Positions 55,140-64,000 of a stretch of 64,000 bases of DNA are shown here, in pieces. Positions within the stretch are counted from its first letter, which is position 1. Every line of letters begins with the position of its first letter. Source of the DNA: an uncultured Bacteroidales bacterium (GTDB lineage Bacteria > Bacteroidota > Bacteroidia > Bacteroidales > Paludibacteraceae); NCBI GenBank assembly GCA_903830915.1, contig CAIKVR010000375.1, forward strand, positions 1-64,000, read 5' to 3'. Under the pieces are notes generated by a model. That model saw only the letters and a program-made list of their open reading frames with translations, was not told the origin of the DNA and did not search any database. The translations under genes were made by a program, and so were the position numbers.

Positions 55140-55865
55140 ATGAGCCAAAAGAAGAGTCTGCTTTTTGTAATTTATCAATGGGTTCTGGCATTCCCAATCA
55201 TGTTGGTCATAACTACTGTTGTAGCCCTTTCCACAATTTTGCTTTCTCCATTATTACCAAACAGTAAATTAGCTTATCATCCGGCTAAAATCTGGGCCAG
55301 ACTTTCATGTTACATTTCATTTGTTCGTGTTAAAATAAGTGGACTAGAACAGTTAAATCCCCGTCAGTCTTATGTTTTCGCACTCAATCATCAGAGTATT
55401 TTCGATATCTTCGTGGTGTATGGTTGGTTGCCATACATTTTTAAATGGATGATGAAAGCCGAACTTCGCAAAATTCCGTTGGTGGGAAAAGCATGTGAAT
55501 CGGCCGGACATATTTTTATAAACCGTTCTAACCCTATGGCAACCAAACACAGTCTTGATAAAGCTGAAGCACAGCTTAAAAATGGCATTTCCCTGGTTGT
55601 ATTTCCCGAAGGTACCCGCACAAAAACGGGTGAAATGGGTGTTTTCAAACGGGGAGCTTTCCGCGTTGCTACCGATTTATCCCTGCCGATTGTCCCTGTC
55701 ACTATTAGGGGCAGTTTCGACCGACTTCATCGTAATTCACTACATATCATTCCCGGTACCATAGAACTGATTATACATCAACCAATTGATGCAGCTCCTT
55801 TCCTACCCGACCACACTGCTGAACTTATCCAGAAAACATGGGATGAGATTCATTCAGCTTTGTAA
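55140..55865 (+). CDS. plsC: 1-acyl-sn-glycerol-3-phosphate acyltransferase
   Basis: 241 aa; FALNHQSIFDIF (NHxxxxD), VVFPEGTRTKTGEMGVFKRGAF. Confidence 0.93.
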   Translation: MSQKKSLLFVIYQWVLAFPIMLVITTVVALSTILLSPLLPNSKLAYHPAKIWARLSCYISFVRVKISGLEQLNPRQSYVFALNHQSIFDIFVVYGWLPYIFKWMMKAELRKIPLVGKACESAGHIFINRSNPMATKHSLDKAEAQLKNGISLVVFPEGTRTKTGEMGVFKRGAFRVATDLSLPIVPVTIRGSFDRLHRNSLHIIPGTIELIIHQPIDAAPFLPDHTAELIQKTWDEIHSAL

Positions 55866-56009
55866 ATGCATAAGCACATTTAACTATTTAATGTGGATTG
55901 CTTTACAATTACGCATCCAAAAAAAGACTGGTAAAATAATTTTTAAATATTCACGTTATTTTTTCAGTTTCAAAAAAAGCTGAAATCGATTTATTAAAAA
56001 AATACATAT

Positions 56010-57272
56010 ATGACTAAAACCCATTTTAGAGTTGTATTAATTATTGGAGTCCTATTTCTTACTATCAATACTTTTGGTGCTGAACCCGATAGTTTGAAAA
56101 CCAGAAGAAACTACAGATCCTATTCTTTAATTATTCAGGACTCTCCTGTTGGATTAACTACCATGCATCAATCGAATGAAAATTATTTAAGCGTTTACAG
56201 GCTGTTAAGTAATGAGTTGTATAAAAACGTGAAACCTAAAACAGGTTTATTGATTCAAACCATTTCAGAGCTATTTTTGTACCCGTTAACTCATGAAGAA
56301 GGTCATCGTTCTATCTTAACTTCGTTGGGTATTGGTTCTATTTCCCAACCGCTTTACAATTTACAGGGAATAGCTTATGTAAACGGAGTGCGGGATGCTG
56401 AACTACAAAACCTCAGAGATAACGACTTGCCCGATTATGTCCGGTTACATACAGCAGGAATTGAATCGGATTATATGCTAGGAAATAAAGCAGAAGAAGA
56501 TATTGTATTCAAGTTTGACTCTAAGAGAAACCTTTTTGTAGAAGTCTATTTTAGAAAACTTCTAACTATGGCTTATTATACGGCAAGTTTAATTCCGTCA
56601 TTAAGCCCTAATCTGAAAGAAAACTCCAATGAACTATTAAACGACATTGTTGGACATGATGTATATGGCGCTATAAAAAATCTTCATCGCCCCAATATTC
56701 CGTTTTACCGCTACACCGATTATAAAGATATGACTTCTGAGGAAAGGAAATTTGTGGAACGTGTAGGTTACAGAGCAATTTTAAACATAGCCAGTCCGGT
56801 TTTTTTCAAACCCTTGAATATTATTAAGACCGAAAAACTAAAATTAAGTGTTAGTACCGGCTATACTATGTGTCCATTTGGTGATTTTATCGATGAGAAT
56901 TTCTTAATTCAATACCATCAGAAATATAATATTCACGCATATTTACGTCAATTTGAGAATCGCAACACTTGGTTTATGGGCGGCGGAATAAGTTTAATAG
57001 ATTATCAAATCACCCCAAAGTTTAATACAACTTTAGCGGGTCATTTGTGGAGTCAGCCAAAGAACCTGGACTTCAATACTACAGAATCTCAGTTTGGTGG
57101 CTCGGGCGATTTACTATTTAAATACATAATATTGGAGAATCAATCACATAATTCTATGAGTATTGATTTAGGTCTAAATTATAAAACAGTTGGATTTTTG
57201 CCCGAAGAAGTAATTATGAAAGAACATGTTGGGGTACGAATTGGTTTCACAGTTAATTTGATTCAAAAATAA
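56010..57272 (+). CDS. Conserved hypothetical exported protein with HEEGH motif
   Basis: 420 aa; N-terminal signal peptide, LYPLTHEEGHRSILTSLG, barrel-like C-terminus ending GVRIGFTVNLIQK. Confidence 0.6.
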   Translation: MTKTHFRVVLIIGVLFLTINTFGAEPDSLKTRRNYRSYSLIIQDSPVGLTTMHQSNENYLSVYRLLSNELYKNVKPKTGLLIQTISELFLYPLTHEEGHRSILTSLGIGSISQPLYNLQGIAYVNGVRDAELQNLRDNDLPDYVRLHTAGIESDYMLGNKAEEDIVFKFDSKRNLFVEVYFRKLLTMAYYTASLIPSLSPNLKENSNELLNDIVGHDVYGAIKNLHRPNIPFYRYTDYKDMTSEERKFVERVGYRAILNIASPVFFKPLNIIKTEKLKLSVSTGYTMCPFGDFIDENFLIQYHQKYNIHAYLRQFENRNTWFMGGGISLIDYQITPKFNTTLAGHLWSQPKNLDFNTTESQFGGSGDLLFKYIILENQSHNSMSIDLGLNYKTVGFLPEEVIMKEHVGVRIGFTVNLIQK

Positions 57273-57426
57273 TGTCCCAGTTCTTTCATTCTAAATTATC
57301 TAGTATGCGCTAAAAAGCTTTCTTAAATGGATAATTACACTCGAGAAAGGTATTTATACAATATTTTTTAGACGCAAGGAACATACATTTAGATATGTAT
57401 CTCACATAAACTAAATACGAAAAACC

Positions 57427-58305
57427 ATGGATAATAAAAATATCAACAAAACTAAGAGTTGGTCACACTTAATTACATTTTTTATTTCATATATTTTCTT
57501 TGTTGGCATTTTTCAGACAATAGGAATCTATTTAGCCGGACTCAATCTTGATAATTTCAGATCTGTTATAAGGTCTTCAAGCCAAAATTTTACAATTCAA
57601 TTTTTCTCATTAACAGGTACGGTTTTAATAATTTGGTTATTCCGTAAATACAACAATAACAAAACATTTATTAGTTTAGGATTTAGCAAAAATCATATTG
57701 CAAAAGATCTTTTTTTTGGAGTTTTATTCGGGGTTTTGATTATGTTTTCGGGGTTTATTTGCTTACTGTATTTTAAACAAATTGAATTCGTTAGCTTTCA
57801 ACTCAATATAAAAGATTTATTATTGAGTTTTGGTGTTTTCATATTTGTAGCTTTGACCGAAGAATTATTATTTCGAGGTTATATTCTTAGTAATCTAATG
57901 GATTCATTCAATAAATATGTAGCACTAACAATTTCAGCCATCTTTTTCAGTTTAATGCATGCCCCCAACCCCCATATAAGTTTAATGGGATTAATTGCAA
58001 TTGCAATTGCTGGGTTTTTATTCGGATTACCTTATATTTATAACAGGTCGTTATGGTTTCCTATTGCTTTACATTTTAGTTGGAATTTCTGTCAAGGAAG
58101 TATTTTTGGTTTTAATGTCAGCGGAACGCAACAATATTCACTGATAAATACGATATACAGTAAGGCATCTTTATGGAATGGTGGTGCATTTGGCTTTGAA
58201 GGTTCTGTCCTTTGTGTTTTTTTGTCAGTAGTGAGTTTGTTTTTGATTTATGTGATTTTCAGGAAAAGAGAATCTTCATATTTGGTATTAAATGAGAATA
58301 ACTAA
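57427..58305 (+). CDS. CPBP family intramembrane glutamic endopeptidase
   Basis: 292 aa; VALTEELLFRGYIL, ISAIFFSLMHAPNPH, ALHFSWNFCQGSIFG. Confidence 0.92.
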   Translation: MDNKNINKTKSWSHLITFFISYIFFVGIFQTIGIYLAGLNLDNFRSVIRSSSQNFTIQFFSLTGTVLIIWLFRKYNNNKTFISLGFSKNHIAKDLFFGVLFGVLIMFSGFICLLYFKQIEFVSFQLNIKDLLLSFGVFIFVALTEELLFRGYILSNLMDSFNKYVALTISAIFFSLMHAPNPHISLMGLIAIAIAGFLFGLPYIYNRSLWFPIALHFSWNFCQGSIFGFNVSGTQQYSLINTIYSKASLWNGGAFGFEGSVLCVFLSVVSLFLIYVIFRKRESSYLVLNENN

Positions 58306-58480
58306 TTTTGAATTTTGAACAGTCTATTCTTACCATACCACCATTACTATATATTAAACCTTTCAAATATAACTAATTTGATTAGATTGAAAGACATAAT
58401 TATAACCACAAAAAGCTACAAACCACACTTCAAGTCCTAAACAGAATAATTTCCAGTTCAAAAAAGTGGGAGTGCATTTA

Positions 58481-58981
58481 TTATTCTTCAATCACAGCAA
58501 AATCGGCAATATGCTCATCCACATAAGCAGCCAGTAAAGCAGTTTGTCCTTCCTCCATATCGAAATACCATTCTTCAAGGTCGTCGAACACTTCAAAATC
58601 GACGTATAGAGCGTTGAATTCTTCGTCAGTGGTTTCACGTTCTAGCTCTTTTTTGTTTGGTTCGTAGATTTCTTTGGCTTTATAAATCAGCTTTGAAAGT
58701 TCCGTCAAACCATATTGTCGCATGGCTTTAGCAAACGGATTTCCGAAAATATAGCCGCCATAACCATTCTGAATGAGTTGCACAAACCCACCATCGCGCA
58801 TTTCGGTGGTAAAAAAATGCCATGCCAGTAGTGTGTGCTGATTTCCATTCAGCAAAGGCATCGTTTTTTCGTTGAGTTTTCCACCAATTGACTCCAGATA
58901 GGCATTTATAAATACCTGAAGAAATTCGTCCATGCTTTTTTCGGCTGCTGCAGCTAATTCGCTGTCTGTAATTTTTATCAT
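58481..58981 (-). CDS. DMP19-like (DUF4375) protein
   Basis: 166 aa; LAWHFFTTEMRDGGFVQLIQNGYGGYIFGNPFAKAMRQYG. Confidence 0.7.
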   Translation of the reverse strand: MIKITDSELAAAAEKSMDEFLQVFINAYLESIGGKLNEKTMPLLNGNQHTLLAWHFFTTEMRDGGFVQLIQNGYGGYIFGNPFAKAMRQYGLTELSKLIYKAKEIYEPNKKELERETTDEEFNALYVDFEVFDDLEEWYFDMEEGQTALLAAYVDEHIADFAVIEE

Positions 58982-59023
58982 GTTTGAGTTTGAAAGTTTG
59001 TAAAGTTCAAAAGTTTTAAAGTT

Positions 59024-61387
59024 TTAAAGTAGAATATCCGCAGTATAAGCTGGTAATTCAATCGTCAGTTTGTGATGTGAAATGTTGAAACTATGATCGA
59101 ATGTTGTTTTTAAATGACGCCCTTTTAGTATTTCTGGTAATTCCACTTCAATTGATTTGGGTTTGTTTGAATTGTTTATCACTACAATTGCTTCGTCCCT
59201 GAAGTATTTACGGGCATATACCCAGCTGTTTTTGGTTGTTTGAATGTTGATAAAATCCCCGTAAATCAACACCGGATTTTCGGCACGCAGGTGGGCAAGA
59301 ACCGAAACTTGTTGAAGCAGATTTGCTTCGCGCTTGTTCAATCCGTCAAATTTCATCATACGGCGACAGTCGGGGTCGTTAGCTCCGGTCAGACCAATTT
59401 CATCACCATAAAAAATGACCGGAATACCGGGAATAGTCATGTTGAACGTATGCATAAGCAGTAATTTATCGTAAGCAGTCGAATCGGTAATTCCTATATT
59501 ACGTTGCCAACCTGCTGCTTTGGAGTCTTCTCCAAACTTCAAATCGCCCGATGCGAGTGCCATAAAGCGTGGTTTGTCGTGATTACCGGAAATATTGCCC
59601 ATCAAATTATGCCCACCATAAATATACAAACTAGAATTCAACACCGTTTGAACCTGACTAAAGTCACTTCCACCTACTCCTGCAAATGTTGTGTTGGCAA
59701 TATCGTACACATTGAAATCAAACTGTCCGTCGAGCATTCCGGTTGTGAGATAACTGCTTATCAGTTCAGGACTACCATAGGTTTCACCAATCTGGTAGAG
59801 GTTTTTTCCTTTGTTTGCTTTTTTGATTTTCAGGGTGAGTTCACGCCAGAATTCTTCGGTAATATGCTTTGTGGCATCGTGACGAAAACCATCCAACTTG
59901 AATTCTTTCAGCCAGTACATAGCAGAATCAGTCATCATATCCACCACTTTCGGATTGCCAAGGTCAAGCGTTGGCATGAAAGTGTCGAACCAGGTAGTGA
60001 GCCGGTGTTCGTCCCATTTTTCAGTGTTCAATGTTCCATCGGGCAAATATAGTGATGTTGTAAACTCAGGATGTTGTTTGTAAAACGGATGTTCTACATG
60101 CACATGGTGCGCCACATAATCCAGCAACACGTTTATGTTATTTTGATGAGCATCTTCAACCAAATTCTTTAATTCTTTATTAGAGCCAAAGCGGAAATCT
60201 ACTTTTGATGAAGATATAGGCCAATAACCATGATAGCCTGAGAATTTGGTGTTCATCGGTTTGTAGTATCCATAAGGTTCAGTCGGATTTTGGTTCAGTG
60301 GTGAAATCCACAACGTGTTTACTCCGAGTTTTTTGAAATATTCGTTATCAATGGTCTGTTTGATACCTGCTATATCACCGCCCCAATAATCTACTTTCGG
60401 ATTCACATCAGGCCTGTTCATAGGATGATCATTCTTCTTGTCACCATTTTTGAACCGGTCAACCAACGCAAAATACATGATTTGAGCCTGTTTGTCACCG
60501 CGTGTAATTTGTTTTGATGTTGTCAGAACCCGTCCGTTTTGAAGCGGAATTAGTAAATCGTTACTCACACCAAATTCGTTGCTTGCCCATACACGAATGT
60601 ACGAACGTTCTAACTTTGAAGCTTCTGTAGGAATATGAAAAATAACTTTTCCCTGTTTAATTTTCACAACATTTGCTGGCAGTAAAATATTTTGCCAATA
60701 AACGAAAACATTTTTTACTTCGTTCTGACTAGTCAGTTTCACAGTCGAACCGAAAAAACGATTTGTGAATAGTCGTGGAAACTTTTCACCATTCCCTTTC
60801 ACCTGCAAAATAGAATTAAATTTACCGTAGCCATTATCCACTTTATTTGGATTGCTTGGGTCGTGATTCTGACTGCCATCAAGCACGAGCTGATATAAAT
60901 ACGAGCCAGGGCTCAGATTCAGTGTAACTTCGTACAAACCTTTGCTGTTTAATTGCAAATTAGGTGTGCGGGAAGCTGTCCAATCGTTCATTTGTCCCGC
61001 AATCTGAACACGATTGTAGGTTCTGCCCTGCGGATTGAAGGTGAAAGTATAATCCGATTTGTTGGTTTTGCGGCAAGGCACCGAATATGCCACACCTTTC
61101 AGCCAAATTTTTATATCCACAAAGGTCTCCATTTCTTTTGTTGCACTTAGTGTTGCGGTAAGTTTATCGGCAGCCACCTTGCACTTCAAAAATGATGAAG
61201 AACTTGTCACGGAATCAATCTCAGCAGGATTGAATGTAAAATCCTGCAAATAAACCTTGTTGTCGCCAATTCTCAGGGTGACTAAGGAGTTGAGATTCTT
61301 ATTGTTCTCAGAATCAACAGGAACATTTAATTTCGGTTGGCAGGCAACCAGCACTAGAAACAGTGGGAAAACATTTAATTTCTTCAT
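59024..61387 (-). CDS. GH13 alpha-amylase family lipoprotein (cyclomaltodextrinase/SusG-like)
   Basis: 787 aa; LVLVACQPK lipobox; NDWTASRTPNLQL CBM48-like; LDGFRHDATKHI, GETYG, ISGNHDKPRF. Confidence 0.93.
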   Translation of the reverse strand: MKKLNVFPLFLVLVACQPKLNVPVDSENNKNLNSLVTLRIGDNKVYLQDFTFNPAEIDSVTSSSSFLKCKVAADKLTATLSATKEMETFVDIKIWLKGVAYSVPCRKTNKSDYTFTFNPQGRTYNRVQIAGQMNDWTASRTPNLQLNSKGLYEVTLNLSPGSYLYQLVLDGSQNHDPSNPNKVDNGYGKFNSILQVKGNGEKFPRLFTNRFFGSTVKLTSQNEVKNVFVYWQNILLPANVVKIKQGKVIFHIPTEASKLERSYIRVWASNEFGVSNDLLIPLQNGRVLTTSKQITRGDKQAQIMYFALVDRFKNGDKKNDHPMNRPDVNPKVDYWGGDIAGIKQTIDNEYFKKLGVNTLWISPLNQNPTEPYGYYKPMNTKFSGYHGYWPISSSKVDFRFGSNKELKNLVEDAHQNNINVLLDYVAHHVHVEHPFYKQHPEFTTSLYLPDGTLNTEKWDEHRLTTWFDTFMPTLDLGNPKVVDMMTDSAMYWLKEFKLDGFRHDATKHITEEFWRELTLKIKKANKGKNLYQIGETYGSPELISSYLTTGMLDGQFDFNVYDIANTTFAGVGGSDFSQVQTVLNSSLYIYGGHNLMGNISGNHDKPRFMALASGDLKFGEDSKAAGWQRNIGITDSTAYDKLLLMHTFNMTIPGIPVIFYGDEIGLTGANDPDCRRMMKFDGLNKREANLLQQVSVLAHLRAENPVLIYGDFINIQTTKNSWVYARKYFRDEAIVVINNSNKPKSIEVELPEILKGRHLKTTFDHSFNISHHKLTIELPAYTADILL

Positions 61388-61390
61388 GGA

Positions 61391-63127
61391 TTATTTCAAA
61401 AATAAATTTGCATCTATGTTATTCAAATTAATATTGTCAGGTTTGTTGAAGTAAATACTCATTTTACTCACCACCAGTTTATAATCATTACCGATTATTT
61501 CAAACTTTTTCGTACTGACAGCACTTTGATTCAGGTCTTTTCTTATCAGTGAATCAATCTTTTGCTTCAGCGATATAGTGATAAATACACTAGTCTCTTT
61601 ATTTTTAAACACCTGAATATCTGTGTTTTTTAAGGTAATAAGATAGTCGTTATCTTCAAATACTTTTGAATCATTTTTTTGCTTTTTCAGAATTAGCAAA
61701 GCACTATATGGTTTCAGGTCTATCCTTTGATTTCTCTTTTCAACAGTAATATTAATGTATTTAGTACTATCATTTACTTCTTCAACTTTAACTGATTCCG
61801 AATCAAACCATTCACCTTTTTTTGAAAAAAGTTTGTATTCTGTATCCTTAAAATACATGTTCAGACTTTGTTTCCCATAAGTTTGTCGCGTATAATTTAT
61901 TTTTTCAGAGAGTCGGGCAGAAGTTGTCGAATCGAGTTTGTTAATAATAGCTGAATCTGCAATCAGTTTTCCGTTTTTTAATAATTTTGAATCAGTGAGT
62001 GTTTGTCCTATATCCTTAATCATAAATTGTTTCGTAATATTAAAAACACTCCAAGGACCTACAGACGATAGAAATAGGATAGTAATAAATGAAATGACAA
62101 TCCATTTTATATGGCGTGATTGAGTTATAAACAGGTAAATGCAGATACCATAAAGCCACACATTCAGTATGATCACGTAAAGGCGGTTAATTGTAATTCC
62201 ATAATCGCTGAAACGACGTGAAATGCCCACTGACATTAGTACTAATAACGGCAATAGTATGACAGAAAAGTATTTAGAAAGAGTATTTACCAGTTTGTTT
62301 TCAGTTTCTGATCTGAGCGGATACACAATATGCATTGTCAAGAAACCACCTAAACCAAGTACTGAGACAAGCATTGAAACCCAACCATTTGGCAATTCCC
62401 ATTTAACGATAATCTGAAACAGATATACATAAAGAATCAGTGTGTACAATGCCAGAATTGGAAGAAAGATGTACAATCCCAGAATCTTGAAAAATGTATT
62501 GAAATTTAATATTGGTTTATGCATTTCAGTTTTCGGAGTGAGATTGGCTAACAGAAATACAGGACCAAAATAGATATAACAGATAACCGCCAGATTTTCG
62601 TAAATTTTGTTTTCAATAGGAACTTTGAACAATTCTTTGAGTGACAGAATCGCAAGGCTTAAACCTGCAAACAAAACCTGAGAAAAAAGGCCGGCTATAA
62701 GCGATTGAATTACAATCGTCTTGCTGAATTCCCAAAATGGAGCATCATTTTCCCTTCTCAAAAAAGGGATAGCGAAAATCGACAGAATGAATGAAATGCC
62801 AATGGCAATTACCTTGAAAAAATGTACTGATTCAAATTTGTCGGGAAGTGTGAGGCAATAAACCACTAATAAAATAATACTAAGAATATTTATCGCATTT
62901 CGGAGTAAAATGTTTTTTATACGCTCAGCAAATAGCGAAACGGAGAGATTAAGAAAAATCCCGAGTGAAAAAATAACCCACAAATAGGGTTTAATATCAA
63001 TGTGTTGTCTGTTTATTTTAAGCAGAAATAGAAAACCAAGACCTAAAACAAAAAACAAAACAAATGGAAAACGTGCAGCTACAAGCTGTAGTTTCGCTAA
63101 CAGGTTTTTTATTGAAATTTTTTTCAT
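61391..63127 (-). CDS. DUF4153-like multi-pass membrane protein
   Basis: 578 aa; multiple hydrophobic helices, FPFVLFFVLGLGFLFLLK..., soluble C-terminal region. Confidence 0.6.
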   Translation of the reverse strand: MKKISIKNLLAKLQLVAARFPFVLFFVLGLGFLFLLKINRQHIDIKPYLWVIFSLGIFLNLSVSLFAERIKNILLRNAINILSIILLVVYCLTLPDKFESVHFFKVIAIGISFILSIFAIPFLRRENDAPFWEFSKTIVIQSLIAGLFSQVLFAGLSLAILSLKELFKVPIENKIYENLAVICYIYFGPVFLLANLTPKTEMHKPILNFNTFFKILGLYIFLPILALYTLILYVYLFQIIVKWELPNGWVSMLVSVLGLGGFLTMHIVYPLRSETENKLVNTLSKYFSVILLPLLVLMSVGISRRFSDYGITINRLYVIILNVWLYGICIYLFITQSRHIKWIVISFITILFLSSVGPWSVFNITKQFMIKDIGQTLTDSKLLKNGKLIADSAIINKLDSTTSARLSEKINYTRQTYGKQSLNMYFKDTEYKLFSKKGEWFDSESVKVEEVNDSTKYINITVEKRNQRIDLKPYSALLILKKQKNDSKVFEDNDYLITLKNTDIQVFKNKETSVFITISLKQKIDSLIRKDLNQSAVSTKKFEIIGNDYKLVVSKMSIYFNKPDNINLNNIDANLFLK

Positions 63128-63138
63128 GACCTTAATGT

Positions 63139-63996
63139 TTAATTGATTTCAAATATTTGTACTGATTTTGCAGGAATTTTCAGCGGATCATTTAGTGTAT
63201 ATGAATTATTTATTGACATTTCGCCATTTCCATAATTATTGATCACATCTATTGCAGAATTTTTACCAGCAAGCATTTCTTTGAAACGACTCAATTCTAA
63301 ACTTTTATCAATCAGATTATTATTAGTAACAACCATTACTGTTTTATCTTTATTATACCGAAAAAAAACGTAGATACCATTTTCAGGAATAAATTGTTTC
63401 ATCTTTCCATTCTGAAGCACCGGATTGTTCTTTCTATAATTAAGTAACAATTTCGTGTAATTAAAAATCTCATTTTCTTCAGCGGTACGACCTTCGGCAG
63501 TAAAAGCATTACGTTTGTCGGTAGTCCAACCTCCGGGAAAATCGAACCGGTGTCCCTGATAATCACCCGGGATTCCGTCAATCATAATCTCAGTTCCATA
63601 ATAAATTTGCGGATAACCACGTACTGTTATTAGCAATGCCAAACCCATTTTGTATTTTCTAATATCACGTTTTACACTGGTTGAATAACGGTCAATATCA
63701 TGATTATCAAGAAAATTCATAATCATGTTGGGATTAGGATAAACAAAGTCCTGGGCGAAGTGACTATAGAAACGAGCCATACCAGCATCCCAGCTTTCCT
63801 GCTCGTTAAATGACTCGCTTAAAACATCTTTCAGACAGAAATCCATCACGCTTGTCAATCTGGAATCAAATCCGTCTTTATTGTTATTGCCCGACTGATA
63901 ATAAGCAATTTGAGCTGGAGTTTTCACCCAACATTCGCCCACCACATTCATTTTCGGATATTCATCACGAATGGATTGAATGAACTTTGCAGCCAC
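63139..63996 (-). CDS. GH13 alpha-amylase / neopullulanase-like, C-terminal part (gene runs past the window end)
   Basis: NVVGECWVKTPAQIAYYQSG, MNFLDNHDIDRY, QIYYGTEIMIDGIPGDYQGHRFDFPGGW; C-terminal beta domain. Confidence 0.9.
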   Translation of the reverse strand: MAAKFIQSIRDEYPKMNVVGECWVKTPAQIAYYQSGNNNKDGFDSRLTSVMDFCLKDVLSESFNEQESWDAGMARFYSHFAQDFVYPNPNMIMNFLDNHDIDRYSTSVKRDIRKYKMGLALLITVRGYPQIYYGTEIMIDGIPGDYQGHRFDFPGGWTTDKRNAFTAEGRTAEENEIFNYTKLLLNYRKNNPVLQNGKMKQFIPENGIYVFFRYNKDKTVMVVTNNNLIDKSLELSRFKEMLAGKNSAIDVINNYGNGEMSINNSYTLNDPLKIPAKSVQIFEIN

Positions 63997-64000
63997 ATGA

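Noticed and set aside
59504-60052. 182-aa + strand ORF
   Set aside because: Antisense to the catalytic part of the GH13 gene; composition consistent with a shadow ORF.

Overview
The window looks like a Bacteroidota (probably Bacteroidales) chromosome segment. Taxonomy is inferred from SusC/SusD, a hybrid two-component regulator, T9SS sorting tails and TAnnTTTG-type promoters. About 0.7-51.2 kb is one large polysaccharide utilization locus, almost entirely on the minus strand. It contains a hybrid two-component sensor/regulator (HTCS), GH2, three GH29 fucosidases, GH3, an alginate-lyase-fold protein, a PL14-like jelly roll, two SASA-type acetylesterases, a PKD/Ig-like and a fasciclin-like lipoprotein, SusD, SusC, three PL8-family lyases, a Ser-type sulfatase, GH88, and several modular T9SS cargo proteins. 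The most unusual features are: (1) an unnamed ~235-aa beta-rich module present nine times in eight proteins of the locus, at the N-terminus, at the C-terminus, as a tandem pair and stand-alone; (2) a second ~145-aa 'FGDGTWG' module shared by three of these proteins; (3) a conserved 27-bp operator-like element upstream of three putative transcription units, 32-33 bp from a Bacteroidota -7 box in each case. The right edge of the locus has a decayed deiminase pseudogene, a truncated tyrosine recombinase and tRNA-Asn(GTT). A phage-like fragment lies at the left edge. From 53 to 64 kb the genes are ordinary: PfkB kinase, DMT permease, PlsC acyltransferase, CPBP protease, DMP19-like, two GH13 and a DUF4153-like protein.
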